Below, piece by piece: positions 18,700 to 28,725 of a stretch of DNA of 64,000 bases (its first letter is position 1; each line of letters begins with the position of its first letter). The stretch is from positions 3,110,501-3,174,500 of the forward strand of contig NZ_CP059896.1 in the NCBI RefSeq assembly GCF_014126615.1, in the 5' to 3' direction. The notes beneath the pieces were generated by a model that saw nothing but the letters and a program-made list of their open reading frames with translations, did not search any database and was not told the origin of the DNA. Origin of the DNA: Ciceribacter thiooxidans (GTDB lineage Bacteria; Pseudomonadota; Alphaproteobacteria; Rhizobiales; Rhizobiaceae). The translations under genes and the position numbers were made by a program.

Positions 18700-19455
18700 T
18701 CAAAGGCCATCGGGGTAGTCGACTTTCAAGAAGTAAAGCCCCTCCGGCGGCGCCACCGGCCCGCAGGCGGCGCGGTCGCGTGCCTCCAGCGCTGCCCGGA
18801 CGTCGGCCGGGGACATCTTGCCTTCGCCGGCGAGCTTCAGCGTTCCGGCAAAGGAACGGATCTGGTTGTGAAGGAAGCTCTGAGCCGAGGCGCGGATCTC
18901 GATCAAGTCGCCGGCACGCGTCACATCGAGTCGATCGAGCGTCCGCACCGGGCTCGCGGCCTGACAATGGGCGGAGCGGAAGGTGGTGAAGTCGTGGTGG
19001 CCGACAAGTTGCTGCGCAGCCTCATGCATGCGCTCGTGATCGAGCGGCTTCGGCACCCACCACGCGCGCTCCAGTTCCACCGCCAGCGGCGCCGGGCGGC
19101 TGATGATACGGTAGAGATAATGCCGCTTCACGGCGGAGAAGCGAGCGTCGAAGCTCTCGTCCGCGTCCAGCACATCAAGGATGGCGACCCGCTCTCCGGC
19201 AAGGCCGAGGTGGGCATTGAGAGCATTGCGCAGCTTGTAGGGCGCCCAGGAGCGGGAAAGGTCCGCATGGATGACTTGTCCGAGGGCATGCACACCCGAA
19301 TCGGTTCGGCCGGCGCCACGGATCGACACCGTCTCGCCGGTCAGGGAGAGAATGGCATTTTCCAATGCCTGCTGGACCGAATGCCCGTTCTCCTGCCGCT
19401 GCCATCCGACGTAATGGGTGCCGTCGTATTCGACGGTCATGCGAAAGCGCGGCAT
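18700..19455 (-). CDS. truA: tRNA pseudouridine(38-40) synthase TruA
   Basis: A 251-residue enzyme that isomerises uridines in the tRNA anticodon stem. The N-terminus [19 protein letters not shown] and the catalytic-Asp motif [15 protein letters not shown] are diagnostic. The C-terminal half includes [14 protein letters not shown]. Its ATG overlaps the TGA of fmt (TGATG at 19453-19457), indicating a coupled def-fmt-truA unit on the minus strand. Length is normal for the family. Confidence 0.96.
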   Translation of the reverse strand: MPRFRMTVEYDGTHYVGWQRQENGHSVQQALENAILSLTGETVSIRGAGRTDSGVHALGQVIHADLSRSWAPYKLRNALNAHLGLAGERVAILDVLDADESFDARFSAVKRHYLYRIISRPAPLAVELERAWWVPKPLDHERMHEAAQQLVGHHDFTTFRSAHCQAASPVRTLDRLDVTRAGDLIEIRASAQSFLHNQIRSFAGTLKLAGEGKMSPADVRAALEARDRAACGPVAPPEGLYFLKVDYPDGL

Positions 19456-20390
19456 CAGGCGAGAACCATGCCACGCGGGATCGGAGTGCCGCGCAGGAAT
19501 TCGGTCGTTGCAAGCGGCTTGCCGCCTGCACGCTGCAATCGTGTGAGCCGCACCGCGCCTTTGCCGCAGGCGACCGTGAGGTGGTCATCCAGCACTTCAC
19601 CAGGCCTACCCTGCCCTTCGGCGAGGGTCGAGCCGAGCACCTTCACCCGTTCGGGCTTGCCGTTGATCTCCACCTCGAACCAGGCGCCGGGAAACGGTGC
19701 CAGTCCGCGAATGTGGTTGTGCACCTCATGGGCATCGCGGGAAAAGCCGATGCGTGTCTCGCCCTTGTCGATCTTAGCCGCGTAAAGCACGCCTTCGGAG
19801 GCTTGCGGCGCAAGCGGCAGATCACCTGCCTCGAGTTTCGCCATCGCCTCGGCCATCGCTTCTGCGCCGATCCGGCTCAACCAGTCGTGCAACTCGCCCG
19901 CCGTCATGTCGTGTGCGATCTCGACCTTGCGCGTCAGCGCGACGGGCCCGGTATCGAGACCCTTGTCCATCTTCATGACCATTATGCCGCTTTCGCGGTC
20001 GCCGGCCATGATTGCACGCTGGATCGGAGCCGCCCCGCGCCAGCGTGGCAGAAGCGACGCATGGCCGTTGTAGGCGCCGAGCCGGGTGCCGCCGAGGACC
20101 TCCTCCGGCAGCAGTAGCCCATAGGCGACCACGACCGCAACGTCGGCATCAAGCGCGCAAAAGGCCGCACGCTCCGCCGGCTCCTTGAAATTGACCGGCG
20201 TGAACACGGGAATGCCGAGCTTTTCCGCTGCCTGATGGACCGGCGACTTCTGCAGATCGAGACCTCGCCGACCGCCGGGACGCGGGGGCTGGGTATAGAC
20301 GGCGACGATCTCGTGACCGGCCTCGGCAAGCGAGACAAGCGTCGGAACGGAGAATTCCGGCGTCCCCATGAAGATGATGCGAAGTGCCAT
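19455..20390 (-). CDS. fmt: Methionyl-tRNA formyltransferase
   Basis: A 311-residue enzyme that formylates initiator Met-tRNA using 10-formyltetrahydrofolate. The N-terminal formyltransferase fold starts [16 protein letters not shown] and contains the active-site segment [20 protein letters not shown]. The C-terminal OB-fold domain begins near residue 205. ATG at 20390 is preferred over the one three codons upstream. It is coupled to truA downstream and lies 67 bases from def. Def removes the formyl group that Fmt adds, which explains the pairing. Confidence 0.96.
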   Translation of the reverse strand: MALRIIFMGTPEFSVPTLVSLAEAGHEIVAVYTQPPRPGGRRGLDLQKSPVHQAAEKLGIPVFTPVNFKEPAERAAFCALDADVAVVVAYGLLLPEEVLGGTRLGAYNGHASLLPRWRGAAPIQRAIMAGDRESGIMVMKMDKGLDTGPVALTRKVEIAHDMTAGELHDWLSRIGAEAMAEAMAKLEAGDLPLAPQASEGVLYAAKIDKGETRIGFSRDAHEVHNHIRGLAPFPGAWFEVEINGKPERVKVLGSTLAEGQGRPGEVLDDHLTVACGKGAVRLTRLQRAGGKPLATTEFLRGTPIPRGMVLA

Positions 20391-20457
20391 GGTTATCATC
20401 GCCTCCGGCTATCGAGTGGGCTTGGTTCAGGCCCTGCCGCTTCTGCAAGCGTCGGCG

Positions 20458-20973
20458 CTAGATCGCCTTGCCCCTCGCCGCCTTGGTGAACTTCTTGATG
20501 ACCATTTCGCGCTTCAAGCGCGAAATGTGGTCGATGAACAGGACGCCGTTCAGGTGATCGATCTCATGCTGAAGACAGGTCGCGAGCAAGCCTTCGGCTT
20601 CGGTCGTCTTCTCCTTGCCGTCGCGGTCGATGGATCGCACTGTCACCTTCGCCGGGCGCTCCACCTCGGCGTAGTAGTCCGGTATCGAGAGGCACCCTTC
20701 TTCATAAGCCGAGCGTTCGTCGGAGGACGTCAGTATCTCGGGATTGATGAAGACCAGCGGCTGCTTCTCTTCGTCCTCGCGAGACACGTCGATGACCAGC
20801 AGCCGGCGCGCCACGCCAACCTGGATGGCTGCAAGCCCGATGCCGGGCGCATCGTACATGGTTTCGAGCATGTCGTCGGCAAGCTTGAGGATATCGGAAT
20901 CCACCCGTTCGACGGGCTTGGAAACCTCACGCAGCAGGGGATCGGGAAGAATAATGAGGGGCTTTATCGTCAT
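20458..20973 (-). CDS. def: Peptide deformylase
   Basis: A 171-residue metalloenzyme that removes the N-formyl group from nascent proteins. All three family motifs are present: [10 protein letters not shown] (motif 1), EEGCLSIP (motif 2, metal Cys) and QHEIDHLNG (motif 3, HExxH metal ligands and catalytic Glu). Start [16 protein letters not shown] at 20973 is preferred over the in-frame ATG six codons upstream. It is the first gene of the def-fmt-truA series on the minus strand. Confidence 0.97.
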   Translation of the reverse strand: MTIKPLIILPDPLLREVSKPVERVDSDILKLADDMLETMYDAPGIGLAAIQVGVARRLLVIDVSREDEEKQPLVFINPEILTSSDERSAYEEGCLSIPDYYAEVERPAKVTVRSIDRDGKEKTTEAEGLLATCLQHEIDHLNGVLFIDHISRLKREMVIKKFTKAARGKAI

Positions 20974-21011
20974 GGGCCTCCCATATCGCATCTGTCGCGC
21001 CGATGGAATCG

Positions 21012-21038
21012 AAAAACGCGAGGGAAAACCCTCGCGTT
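21012..21038 (-). terminator. Intrinsic terminator after globin-coupled chemoreceptor gene
   Basis: A perfect 10-bp stem (AACGCGAGGG, 21015-21024, with CCCTCGCGTT, 21029-21038) and a four-base loop, followed on the minus strand by T residues. It lies 25 bases past the chemoreceptor stop and isolates it from def. Confidence 0.9.
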
Positions 21039-21063
21039 CTCTGGATCTGCGCCAGACCGAAAA

Positions 21064-22578
21064 TCAGGCAGCGAGGCCGCGTACCTGCCGACGTGGGGCG
21101 GAGGATGACTGGGAGACTTCGACGCTGTCCGTGTTGATACGACCGAGCAAATCGACGAGCCCGGCAACCTCGTTGCGCAATCGCCGCGTCTCGGCCGATG
21201 TCTGCTCCACCATTGTCGAGTTTTCCTGGGTCAGGCCATCCATGCTGCGGGTCGCCTGGTTTATCCCGCTCAGTCCGGAGGCCTGGTCCTTGGCGGCAGT
21301 CGCGATCTCTCCGACGAAGGTATTGATGGCATCGATCCGTCCGATGATGTCAGCCAGAGCCGTACCGGTGTTGGAAACGAGTTCGACGCCTTCGTTCACC
21401 TGCTGCGAGCTCTGGGAGATGAGCCGCTTGATTTCCTTGGCCGCGTCGGCGCTGCGCTGTGCCAACTGGCGAACTTCCTGGGCGACGACCGCGAAGCCCT
21501 TGCCGGCCTCGCCCGCACGGGCCGCCTCGACGCCGGCGTTGAGCGCCAAGAGATTCGTCTGGAAGGCGATTTCGTCGATGACCCCGATGATCTTCGAGAT
21601 TTCGGCCGACGACTTCTCGATCTCCGCCATAGCCGACACCGCCTGGTTCACCACCTCGCCGGAGGTCCGGGCCTGTTGCTGCGTCTCCTTCACGACGGAC
21701 GCGGCCCGTTCGGCATTGGAAGCGGTCTGACTGACGCTCACGGAAAGCTGCTGCAAGGCAGTCGAGCTTTCCTGAACGCCGGCCGCCTGCTTGGAGGTGC
21801 GCAGGGCCAGCTCGTCGGAGGTACGGGCAATCGTCTCTGTTCCGGTGAGGATTTCCTCCGAAGAGCGACGGATGAGCTGGAAGGATTCGTTGAGACGAGC
21901 CACGGCCTCATTGTAGTCCGTCGCCATCTGCTTGAAGTCATCCGGCAGGTCATCCGACATACGAGCTTTGAAGTCGCCGTGCGCCAGCGCTTCGAGGCCG
22001 CGGCGCAAGTGCTGCATGGCGATCTGCTGATTGGCCTCGGAGCGCTCGCGCTCTTCCTGAAGCTGCAGGCGCTTCTCTTCGAGCGCATCGAGATACACGG
22101 AGATCGAGTAGTCCATGTCCAGCATGGAGGCTTTGATCAGGGCGCTCAGCTTGTCGGCAAGAGCGGTCGCGTGATGCTTGCCGAAGGGGAACGGCCAATG
22201 CTTTTTCAGTACGCCCGCTACCAGTTCGCCGATGAGCATCGAATAGCCGCCGATATACCATCGCGGCTCAAGGCCGACCCGGGCATGGGCCTTGCCGATC
22301 GCGGTGACGCCCCTGACGTATTCCTGCGTGAAGGTTCCGTTCGAAACACGGTCCCAGTGACCGACCTGGGCCTTCTTCGCGGCCGCCATGTGCGAACCGT
22401 CACGGAAGAACCGGGCAAGATGCGGCGTAGCCGCGACCTTGGCGTAGAACTTGTCGAGCGCGCCGCCCAGAATCTCGGAAAGAGTCGGCCGCAGCGAGTG
22501 AAGCGTGCGACAGGTCTTCTCGTCGAGCTCGATGAAATCAAGGCGCTGCTTCAGGCTGTCGTCACCACTCTCTTGCAT
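21064..22578 (-). CDS. Globin-coupled chemoreceptor (cytoplasmic heme sensor MCP)
   Basis: A 504-residue soluble chemoreceptor without transmembrane helices. Residues 1-165 form a protoglobin/globin-coupled-sensor domain with a proximal-His candidate at His74 ([13 protein letters not shown]) and the family pattern [20 protein letters not shown] coiled coil and one HAMP-like segment ([13 protein letters not shown]) follow. The MCP signalling domain includes the tip [20 protein letters not shown]. Heme and O2 sensing for aerotaxis is established for HemAT-type relatives and inferred here. The C-terminus (RRQVRGLAA) lacks the WEEF tail of the other two receptors. ATG at 22578 has a GAGG ribosome site; an upstream in-frame ATG does not. 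Confidence 0.92.
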   Translation of the reverse strand: MQESGDDSLKQRLDFIELDEKTCRTLHSLRPTLSEILGGALDKFYAKVAATPHLARFFRDGSHMAAAKKAQVGHWDRVSNGTFTQEYVRGVTAIGKAHARVGLEPRWYIGGYSMLIGELVAGVLKKHWPFPFGKHHATALADKLSALIKASMLDMDYSISVYLDALEEKRLQLQEERERSEANQQIAMQHLRRGLEALAHGDFKARMSDDLPDDFKQMATDYNEAVARLNESFQLIRRSSEEILTGTETIARTSDELALRTSKQAAGVQESSTALQQLSVSVSQTASNAERAASVVKETQQQARTSGEVVNQAVSAMAEIEKSSAEISKIIGVIDEIAFQTNLLALNAGVEAARAGEAGKGFAVVAQEVRQLAQRSADAAKEIKRLISQSSQQVNEGVELVSNTGTALADIIGRIDAINTFVGEIATAAKDQASGLSGINQATRSMDGLTQENSTMVEQTSAETRRLRNEVAGLVDLLGRINTDSVEVSQSSSAPRRQVRGLAA

Positions 22579-22706
22579 GTTGCCTCGCAATGGCTCAGGC
22601 GCCATGACGCCTGCCGGTCGGTGAAAGAAATGTGGCCGAAGACTTTGCCTAAAATGCTAAACGGAGAATGAATGACAGGCGCGAAATGTGATCAACGGCA
22701 AACCTG

Positions 22707-22718
22707 ATGGTGCACCAT
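22707..22718. repeat. 12-bp palindrome between globin chemoreceptor and rmuC
   Basis: ATGGTGCACCAT is a perfect palindrome in the divergent gap, about 130 bases upstream of the chemoreceptor start and 112 bases upstream of rmuC. It could be a regulator site; a chance occurrence cannot be excluded. Confidence 0.3.
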
Positions 22719-22830
22719 ACAATCGGCCTCACCTCTTGCTTGCGGGATCGCCTGACCGGATTGTCGGCGACCCGATCTTCGTTCTCGTTTTGATCTGTCA
22801 TCGATGGCCGAATCTGCTAGATTGATCGCC

Positions 22831-24057
22831 ATGAACACTACACCTTCCGCAGCCGGCGCGCCGGTCTTCATGATCGGCGACTTCGCCGTCTCATCCACCA
22901 TGCTCGTCCTCGGTCTTGCAGCACTCATTCTCGCGGGGCTGATACTCTGGGCCGTCACCGTGATGCGAAGCGGCCGAATGCGGCTTCGCATGGAAATGGA
23001 AGCATCCCAAAGAGAGGCTGCAGCCGAAGCGCGGATGGCCGAACTGCTGCGCGCCCAGGCGGAGATGCAGGGGCGCCTTGCGGCCATGGCCGATGTCTTC
23101 GGCACCAAACAGTCGGAGTTCAACCAAGCGATCAATCAGCGCCTCGACGGCATGTCGCACCGGATCGGGGCGACGATCAGCGAGCAGACGAAGACCACAC
23201 ACGAGAACCTGCGCCGGCTGCAGGAGCGCCTCGCGGTCATCGACGCGGCCCAGAACAACATCCAGTCGCTCGCGAAGGATGTCGTCGGACTGCAGGCCAT
23301 TCTCTCGAATAAGCAGACACGCGGAGCCTTCGGGCAGTCGAGGATGGAAACGATCGTCGCCGACGGACTACCGATCGGCGCCTATGCATTTCAATCCACA
23401 CTTTCCAACGGATCGCGACCGGATTGCACGATCCGTATGCCGAACGACTCTCCGCCGTTGGTCGTCGACGCGAAGTTTCCGCTGGAGGCGTGGAGCGCGA
23501 TACGCGACGCCGAGACGGCGGATGCCAAGAAGACTGCCGGTCAGCAGTTTCGCCGCGACATGGAGGTGCATCTGCGGGACATCGCGGAAAAGTACCTCAT
23601 TCCCGGCGAGACCCAGGACATGGCCTTTCTGTTCGTTCCCTCGGAATCGATCTTCGCGGAGATCCACGAGAACTTCGAAGGTATCGTCCAGAGAGCACAT
23701 CGCATGCGCGTGGTGATCGTCTCGCCGTCACTGCTGATGCTGTCGATCCAGGTGATCCAGGCCGTATTGAAGGATCAGCGGATGCGCGAACAAGCGCACC
23801 TCATCCAGGGGGAGGTCATCCACCTGATGGAAGATCTCGCCCGGTTGGACGACCGGACACGCAAACTACAGAGCCATTTTCTCGCCGCCCAGAAGGATGT
23901 CGACATGATCCTCACGTCGGCCGACAAGCTGACCAAGCGGGGCGCAAAGATCGAAGCGCTCGAATTCCAGTCCGGCAACGGCGATGAAGGCGGAACGGCG
24001 CGCGCCGTCGAGAGCAAGACGGGGCTTCTCAAGCTTCGGGTCGTTGACGAGGACTAG
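22831..24057 (+). CDS. rmuC: DNA recombination protein RmuC
   Basis: About 408 residues. An N-terminal membrane anchor (about 20-43) is followed by a long coiled coil (about 50-130) and the RmuC nuclease-like domain. That domain has the PD-(D/E)xK-like core PPLVVDAKFPLEAW and the family motif QDMAFLFVPSESIFAEIHEN. RmuC limits recombination between inverted repeats in E. coli; its biochemical role is poorly defined. The start is uncertain: ATG at 22804 (nine residues longer) and ATG at 22831 both lack a strong Shine-Dalgarno. Ribokinase follows 50 bases downstream on the same strand. Confidence 0.92.
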   Translation: MNTTPSAAGAPVFMIGDFAVSSTMLVLGLAALILAGLILWAVTVMRSGRMRLRMEMEASQREAAAEARMAELLRAQAEMQGRLAAMADVFGTKQSEFNQAINQRLDGMSHRIGATISEQTKTTHENLRRLQERLAVIDAAQNNIQSLAKDVVGLQAILSNKQTRGAFGQSRMETIVADGLPIGAYAFQSTLSNGSRPDCTIRMPNDSPPLVVDAKFPLEAWSAIRDAETADAKKTAGQQFRRDMEVHLRDIAEKYLIPGETQDMAFLFVPSESIFAEIHENFEGIVQRAHRMRVVIVSPSLLMLSIQVIQAVLKDQRMREQAHLIQGEVIHLMEDLARLDDRTRKLQSHFLAAQKDVDMILTSADKLTKRGAKIEALEFQSGNGDEGGTARAVESKTGLLKLRVVDED

Positions 24058-24107
24058 CCCACGGGCCAAACTCGCCTCCAAAACACGTAACGGACGGAAA
24101 CACCTCG

Positions 24108-25007
24108 ATGATCACCGTATTCGGTTCCATCAACATGGACCTCATTGCCACGACGACGCGGCTCCCGAAGCCCGGAGAAACGGTTGGTGGCAAGGATTTC
24201 TCAACGGCGGCGGGCGGCAAGGGCGCAAATCAGGCGCTCGCTGCGACGCGCGCCGGCGCCCATGTGCGCATGGTGGGTGCGGTCGGCAGTGACGCATTCG
24301 CCGCACCGGCGCTGGAACTCCTCAAACAGGCGGGAACCGAGCTTTCGGCAGTTCACAAGACGTCAGCGCCGACAGGCACCGCGCTCATTCTGGTCGGTGA
24401 TGACGGAGAGAACATGATTGCCGTCGTTCCCGGCGCAAACGGTACGATCAGCAAATCGGACGCACAGGCCGCGGTCGATGCCATGGCACAGGACGACATT
24501 CTCATGCTGCAGCTGGAGATACCGGCCGGGGCCGTGGAGGAAGCCCTCTCGCGTGCGCGGGACCGCGGGATCACGACGATCATCAATATCGCGCCCTTGA
24601 CGGCGGAGGCGGCTCGCCTCGGTCGGATGGCAAACATCGTGGTTGCCAACGAGACAGAGTTCGAACGCCTCGCTGCGCGGGACGGCATGGGAGCGGACGA
24701 GCGCGAAAAGGCGCTGCTGCGCCTGCACGAGGAAACCGGGCAGACCCTCGTCGTCACGCTCGGGGCGGATGGCGTGATCGCCGTCGATCAGGGCCAACTG
24801 GTCAGGGTCAACGGACTGAAGATCGTGCCAGTCGATACGGTCGGCGCGGGCGACACCTTTTGCGGTTATTTCGCCGCGGGACTGGATCAGGGTCTCTCCT
24901 TCACGGATGCGCTTCGTCGAGCGGCGGTCGCCGGTTCGCTTGCCTGCCTGAAGCCGGGGGCGCAGCCTTCGATCCCGATGTCCGACGAGGTTGCCGCCAG
25001 GCTCTGA
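24108..25007 (+). CDS. rbsK: Ribokinase
   Basis: A 299-residue PfkB-family sugar kinase that phosphorylates D-ribose to ribose 5-phosphate. The N-terminal substrate motif VFGSINMDLIATTTRLPKPG and the GGKGANQALAA signature match ribokinases. The C-terminal catalytic motif DTVGAGDTFCGYFAAGL carries the base Asp and anion hole. No ribose ABC transporter is adjacent, but a purine/pyrimidine nucleoside hydrolase that releases ribose is encoded 2.6 kb downstream, which suggests nucleoside-ribose salvage. Confidence 0.94.
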   Translation: MITVFGSINMDLIATTTRLPKPGETVGGKDFSTAAGGKGANQALAATRAGAHVRMVGAVGSDAFAAPALELLKQAGTELSAVHKTSAPTGTALILVGDDGENMIAVVPGANGTISKSDAQAAVDAMAQDDILMLQLEIPAGAVEEALSRARDRGITTIINIAPLTAEAARLGRMANIVVANETEFERLAARDGMGADEREKALLRLHEETGQTLVVTLGADGVIAVDQGQLVRVNGLKIVPVDTVGAGDTFCGYFAAGLDQGLSFTDALRRAAVAGSLACLKPGAQPSIPMSDEVAARL

Positions 25008-25244
25008 TACCTCTCGTCGCATCTCTCTTTCACCGCACCGATGGTTGTATCGGCACGCGTTGCCGCTCGAAGGTCGGAAATGCGCCGCAAATTCAATATG
25101 CATTAAGCTTTCCATTCTTATTCTCGCACTGCTTTCTCCGGCGCCGTGGCTGCATGGAGTGAAAACACCGCTCCATGAAGGAGCATCCCCTCCCTGTGAC
25201 CAATTCAACGCGCCGGCCCGCCGGCGCGCGGGTTCGAGGCCGTC

Positions 25245-27557
25245 ATGTTAAAACTGATTTCCAAATCCATTGCTTTCAAGCTACAGCTCGTCACCGGCAT
25301 CGCCATCGCACTGGTGCTTGCCCTCTCCAACCTGGTTCTCATTTCGCAGACCCGTGATCGCGTCCAGTCGCTGACGATGGATCAGGCAAAGAGCCAGGCG
25401 AATGCGATCGCGAACGAAGTCGCCGGCGATATCGGTGAACTCGCAAGCGCCGCCCGCTCGATGGCGGGTGTGCTCGCGCGCGGACATGAGGCACAGTCCT
25501 TCGATCGCAAGGGCGCCATCAATCTCCTGAAGGCCAATGTCGAACAGAATGCGTTCGCCTTCGGCAGCTGGTTCTGCGAAGTCGCGCAAGCTTTCGACGG
25601 ACGCAAGGAAGATACGGTCAAGAATCTCGAACTCGGCGGCAATGACAACGGAGTCTTCACGCCGTACTGGTCAAAGACGCAGGACGGCGGCATTCAGTTT
25701 TCCACTTTCAACAACGACTATACGCAGGAGTGGTACGCACTCGCCGCCAAGAGCGGCAAGGGTGCCATCACCGCCCCGTATCTGGCGGAGGGGACCGAGG
25801 TCCCCACGACCATGAGTTCGATTGCCTATCCGGTGGTCTCCGGCGGCAAGATGATCGGTGTGACCGGTGTCGACATCTCCCTCGGTTCTCTCTCCGAAAA
25901 ACTGCAAGCCCTCAAGCCTTTCGAGACCGGACGGGTCATGCTCGTCGGGCATACCGGCCAGTGGCTCGTGGCGCCCTCGGCCGATCTGTTGATGAAGCCC
26001 TATGAAGGTGAAGGCGGGAACAAGCTCAAGGCGGCGCTATCTTCCGGGAAACCCGAGACGTTGCTCAACGTCGCTGCCGCCGGAACCGAACCTTTCGACC
26101 GCCTGATCTATCCCTTTGCCGTTCCGGGCGTGAACACCACCTGGGCGGTCATCGTCGACATTCCTCAAAGTGCAATCAGCGCACCCGTCGAAGCACAGAC
26201 CGTCATGATGATCATCGGCGGCCTTGTAGTTCTCGCTGCGGTGATGACCGCACTCTACCTTGCCGCACGCGCCTATGTTCAGAAGCCGCTGCACGCCATC
26301 GTCGCGGACGTCGATCGTCTCGGCGCAGGCAACTACGAGACAATGGTCGAGGGACAGAACCGTACCGACGAGCTGGGGCTCGTTGCCAAGGCGCTCGAAG
26401 GCTTCCGGCATCGGCTTTCCGAGGGACAGGTGCTCGAGGGCGAGGCAGCGCGGCAGCGGCGGGCGGCAGAAGACGAGCGTAACCGCTCCGAAGCGGAACG
26501 TGAGGAAAGCGCCGCCCTCCAGCAGAAGGTGGTCACCGTGCTCGGCACCGGTCTGTCGGAGCTTTCGAACGGCAATCTCGGTTATCGCATCCAGGCCGAC
26601 TTCCCTGGCGAATACGCCGCGCTGAAGGCCGACTTCAACGCCGCCGTCACCAGCCTCGAAAACGCGATCAACGCCGTCAACGTGAGCGTCGGATCCATCA
26701 ACAACGGCAGCTCGGAGATCAGCGACAGCGCGGACAACCTGTCGCGGCGTACCGAGCAGCAGGCGGCAAGTCTCGAAGAGACGGCTGCCGCGCTCAACCA
26801 GCTTACCGAGCAGGTGAACTCCAGCGCGGACAACGCCGCAATCGCAGCACGGACCGTGCAGCTCGCCTGCCAGGACGCCGAGCGCTCCGGCGAAGTCGTC
26901 CAGCGGGCGGTTACCTCCATGCACGGTATCGAGCAGTCCTCCGGCGAAATCTCCCGGATTATCGGGGTCATCGACGAGATCGCCTTCCAGACCAATTTGC
27001 TGGCACTCAACGCCGGTGTAGAGGCTGCACGCGCCGGAGAAGCCGGCAAGGGCTTCGCGGTCGTGGCGCAGGAGGTGCGGGAACTCGCCCAGCGCTCGGC
27101 CAACGCGGCAAAGGAGATCAAGACGCTGATCACGGCCTCGGGGGCCCAGGTCAAGGACGGTGTCGCCCTTGTCGGCGAGGCCGGCGATACGCTGCACAAG
27201 ATCGCCGAGCAGGTCATGCAGATCAATACGATCATCGCCGAGATCTCCTCATCGGCGACGGAGCAGGCCTCCGGCCTCAAGGAGATCAATACCGCCGTCC
27301 ACCAGATGGACCAGGTCACCCAACAGAATGCGGCGATGGTCGAAGAAACGACAGCGGCAAGCATGACCTTGAAGACCGAGGCGCAGAACTTGCGCGCCTT
27401 GGTAACGCGCTTCCGCACCTCCGGAACTGCGCGGGAAACAGTCGCACCAGCCGCATATCAACCAGCCGTAGCGCGCGAGCCGGCTCGCGTCACAAGGCCG
27501 GCGGTCCGTGGCGCCACCGCGGCAGTCGCGGTCCAGGAGAGCTGGGAGGAGTTCTGA
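25245..27557 (+). CDS. dCache-type methyl-accepting chemotaxis protein with WEEF tail
   Basis: A 770-residue transmembrane chemoreceptor. TM1 lies at about 11-30. A roughly 290-residue periplasmic sensor of dCache_1 character follows, with [14 protein letters not shown], a [30 protein letters not shown] strand pattern and a second Cache lobe. TM2 is at about 322-343, then two HAMP-like units and a signalling domain with tip [20 protein letters not shown]. It ends VQESWEEF after a Pro/Ala/Arg linker, a likely CheR/CheB tether. dCache sensors usually bind small amino- or carboxylic-type ligands directly. It sits between ribokinase and nucleoside hydrolase genes, followed by a strong terminator. 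Confidence 0.95.
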   Translation: MLKLISKSIAFKLQLVTGIAIALVLALSNLVLISQTRDRVQSLTMDQAKSQANAIANEVAGDIGELASAARSMAGVLARGHEAQSFDRKGAINLLKANVEQNAFAFGSWFCEVAQAFDGRKEDTVKNLELGGNDNGVFTPYWSKTQDGGIQFSTFNNDYTQEWYALAAKSGKGAITAPYLAEGTEVPTTMSSIAYPVVSGGKMIGVTGVDISLGSLSEKLQALKPFETGRVMLVGHTGQWLVAPSADLLMKPYEGEGGNKLKAALSSGKPETLLNVAAAGTEPFDRLIYPFAVPGVNTTWAVIVDIPQSAISAPVEAQTVMMIIGGLVVLAAVMTALYLAARAYVQKPLHAIVADVDRLGAGNYETMVEGQNRTDELGLVAKALEGFRHRLSEGQVLEGEAARQRRAAEDERNRSEAEREESAALQQKVVTVLGTGLSELSNGNLGYRIQADFPGEYAALKADFNAAVTSLENAINAVNVSVGSINNGSSEISDSADNLSRRTEQQAASLEETAAALNQLTEQVNSSADNAAIAARTVQLACQDAERSGEVVQRAVTSMHGIEQSSGEISRIIGVIDEIAFQTNLLALNAGVEAARAGEAGKGFAVVAQEVRELAQRSANAAKEIKTLITASGAQVKDGVALVGEAGDTLHKIAEQVMQINTIIAEISSSATEQASGLKEINTAVHQMDQVTQQNAAMVEETTAASMTLKTEAQNLRALVTRFRTSGTARETVAPAAYQPAVAREPARVTRPAVRGATAAVAVQESWEEF

Positions 27558-27587
27558 ACGTTGACGGAAACGTCACATGAAACGACG

Positions 27588-27615
27588 AGGCCGCGGGTTC
27601 TATCCGCGGCCTTTT
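27588..27615. terminator. Intrinsic terminator between chemoreceptor and nucleoside hydrolase
   Basis: AGGCCGCGG (27588-27596) pairs with CCGCGGCCT (27604-27612) around GTTCTAT, followed by TTTT on the plus strand. It lies 30 bases after the chemoreceptor stop and six bases before the end of the convergent nucleoside hydrolase, so it may serve both. Confidence 0.88.
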
Positions 27616-27620
27616 CGCTT

Positions 27621-28565
27621 TCAGAGCCGTGCAAGGCGTTCCGTCAAAAGATCGAAGAAACCGTCTGAATCCACGTGGCGCATCACCCGGGCATTCGGTG
27701 TGCGCCCCGAGACACGCCACCAGTCGACCACTGTCATGCCCATCGTGAGTTCCGAATTTGTCTCGATCTCGACATTACAGTTGCGCCCGGTAAAAAGTTC
27801 GGGCTTCAACAGGTAGGCGATCACCGTCGGGTCATGCAGCGGGCCGCCATCCGAGCCGTACTTCTCGACGTCGAAGCGTTCGAAGAATTCGAGCCAGTCG
27901 ACCATGACCTTGGCCGGACGACTGCCGATGGCTGCGATCCTGGCCACCCGTGCCTTCGTCGTCATCAACTGGTGCGTGACGTCGAGCGGCATCATCACGA
28001 TCGGGATGCCGGAGCGGAAAACAACGTCGGCGGCCTGTGGGTCAACAAAGATGTTGAATTCGGCGGCCGGGGTGATGTTGCCTCCTTCGGAGAAGCCCCC
28101 ACCCATCATCACGAGTTCTCGGACACGGGGCGCGATATCCGGCGCCTTGCGCAGAGCCATGCCGATATTCGTCAACGGACCAAGGGTACAAAGAGTGACT
28201 GTTCCCTCCTCCTCGCGACGCAGTGTCTCGATGATGAAATCGACCGCGTGCTGTGGGCGAACGGCCATCGTCGGTTCGTCGAGCGCGGCTCCGTCCAAGC
28301 CGGTCTTGCCATGGACGTGCTCGGCGGTCACCAGCGGTCGCTCGAGCGGCTTTTCGGCACCTTCATAGACGCCGATGTCGGAACGGCCCGCCAATTCGCA
28401 GACGATGCGAGCATTGCGGCTCGTCAGGCTGAGCGGCACGTTGCCGGCGACCGCACATATCCCGAGCACCTCGATCTCCTCGGGGCTGCCAAACGCCAGC
28501 ATGAGGGCAGCGGCGTCGTCCTGGCCCGGATCTGTATCGATGATGATTTTTCTGCGCGCGGTCAT
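27621..28565 (-). CDS. Inosine/uridine-preferring nucleoside hydrolase family protein
   Basis: A 314-residue hydrolase that cleaves nucleosides to base and ribose. The calcium-binding signature IIIDTDPGQDDAAALMLAF is at the N-terminus, and the GNVPLSLTSRNA segment and VMMGGGF and EFNIFVDPQAA substrate-site motifs are present. The catalytic-pocket HDPTVIAYLL lies near the C-terminus. Substrate preference cannot be fixed from sequence. It faces the chemoreceptor gene tail-to-tail and is divergent from hsp20. Ribose released here could be used by the nearby ribokinase. Confidence 0.93.
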   Translation of the reverse strand: MTARRKIIIDTDPGQDDAAALMLAFGSPEEIEVLGICAVAGNVPLSLTSRNARIVCELAGRSDIGVYEGAEKPLERPLVTAEHVHGKTGLDGAALDEPTMAVRPQHAVDFIIETLRREEEGTVTLCTLGPLTNIGMALRKAPDIAPRVRELVMMGGGFSEGGNITPAAEFNIFVDPQAADVVFRSGIPIVMMPLDVTHQLMTTKARVARIAAIGSRPAKVMVDWLEFFERFDVEKYGSDGGPLHDPTVIAYLLKPELFTGRNCNVEIETNSELTMGMTVVDWWRVSGRTPNARVMRHVDSDGFFDLLTERLARL

Positions 28566-28637
28566 CCGTCGGTCACCTCTGCTCGTCGTCGTTTTGGGTG
28601 ATGGGCGCGCCGGCAGGGCTTGTCAAGCGCGGAGGCG

Positions 28638-28666
28638 CTTGCGAGCGATGCGACCTCATCCCATAT
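28638..28666 (+). promoter_or_regulatory. Candidate sigma32 (RpoH) heat-shock promoter of hsp20
   Basis: CTTGCG (28638-28643) and CCATAT (28661-28666) are 17 bases apart, close to the rhizobial RpoH-type pattern CTTGAA-N16/17-CCATAT as I recall it. Predicted transcription start is near 28673, leaving a leader of about 53 bases before hsp20. Match quality and gene identity both support it. Confidence 0.6.
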
Positions 28667-28725
28667 GGAGGGTGGCGTTGCAGGCCCGCGCCGCCCGAAG
28701 GCCGACGCCGAGATGAGGACGACGA

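Noticed and set aside
28667..28725. ROSE-type RNA thermometer upstream of hsp20
   Set aside because: The predicted leader is only about 53 bases and shows no multi-stem arrangement with the conserved Shine-Dalgarno-pairing UUGCU element.
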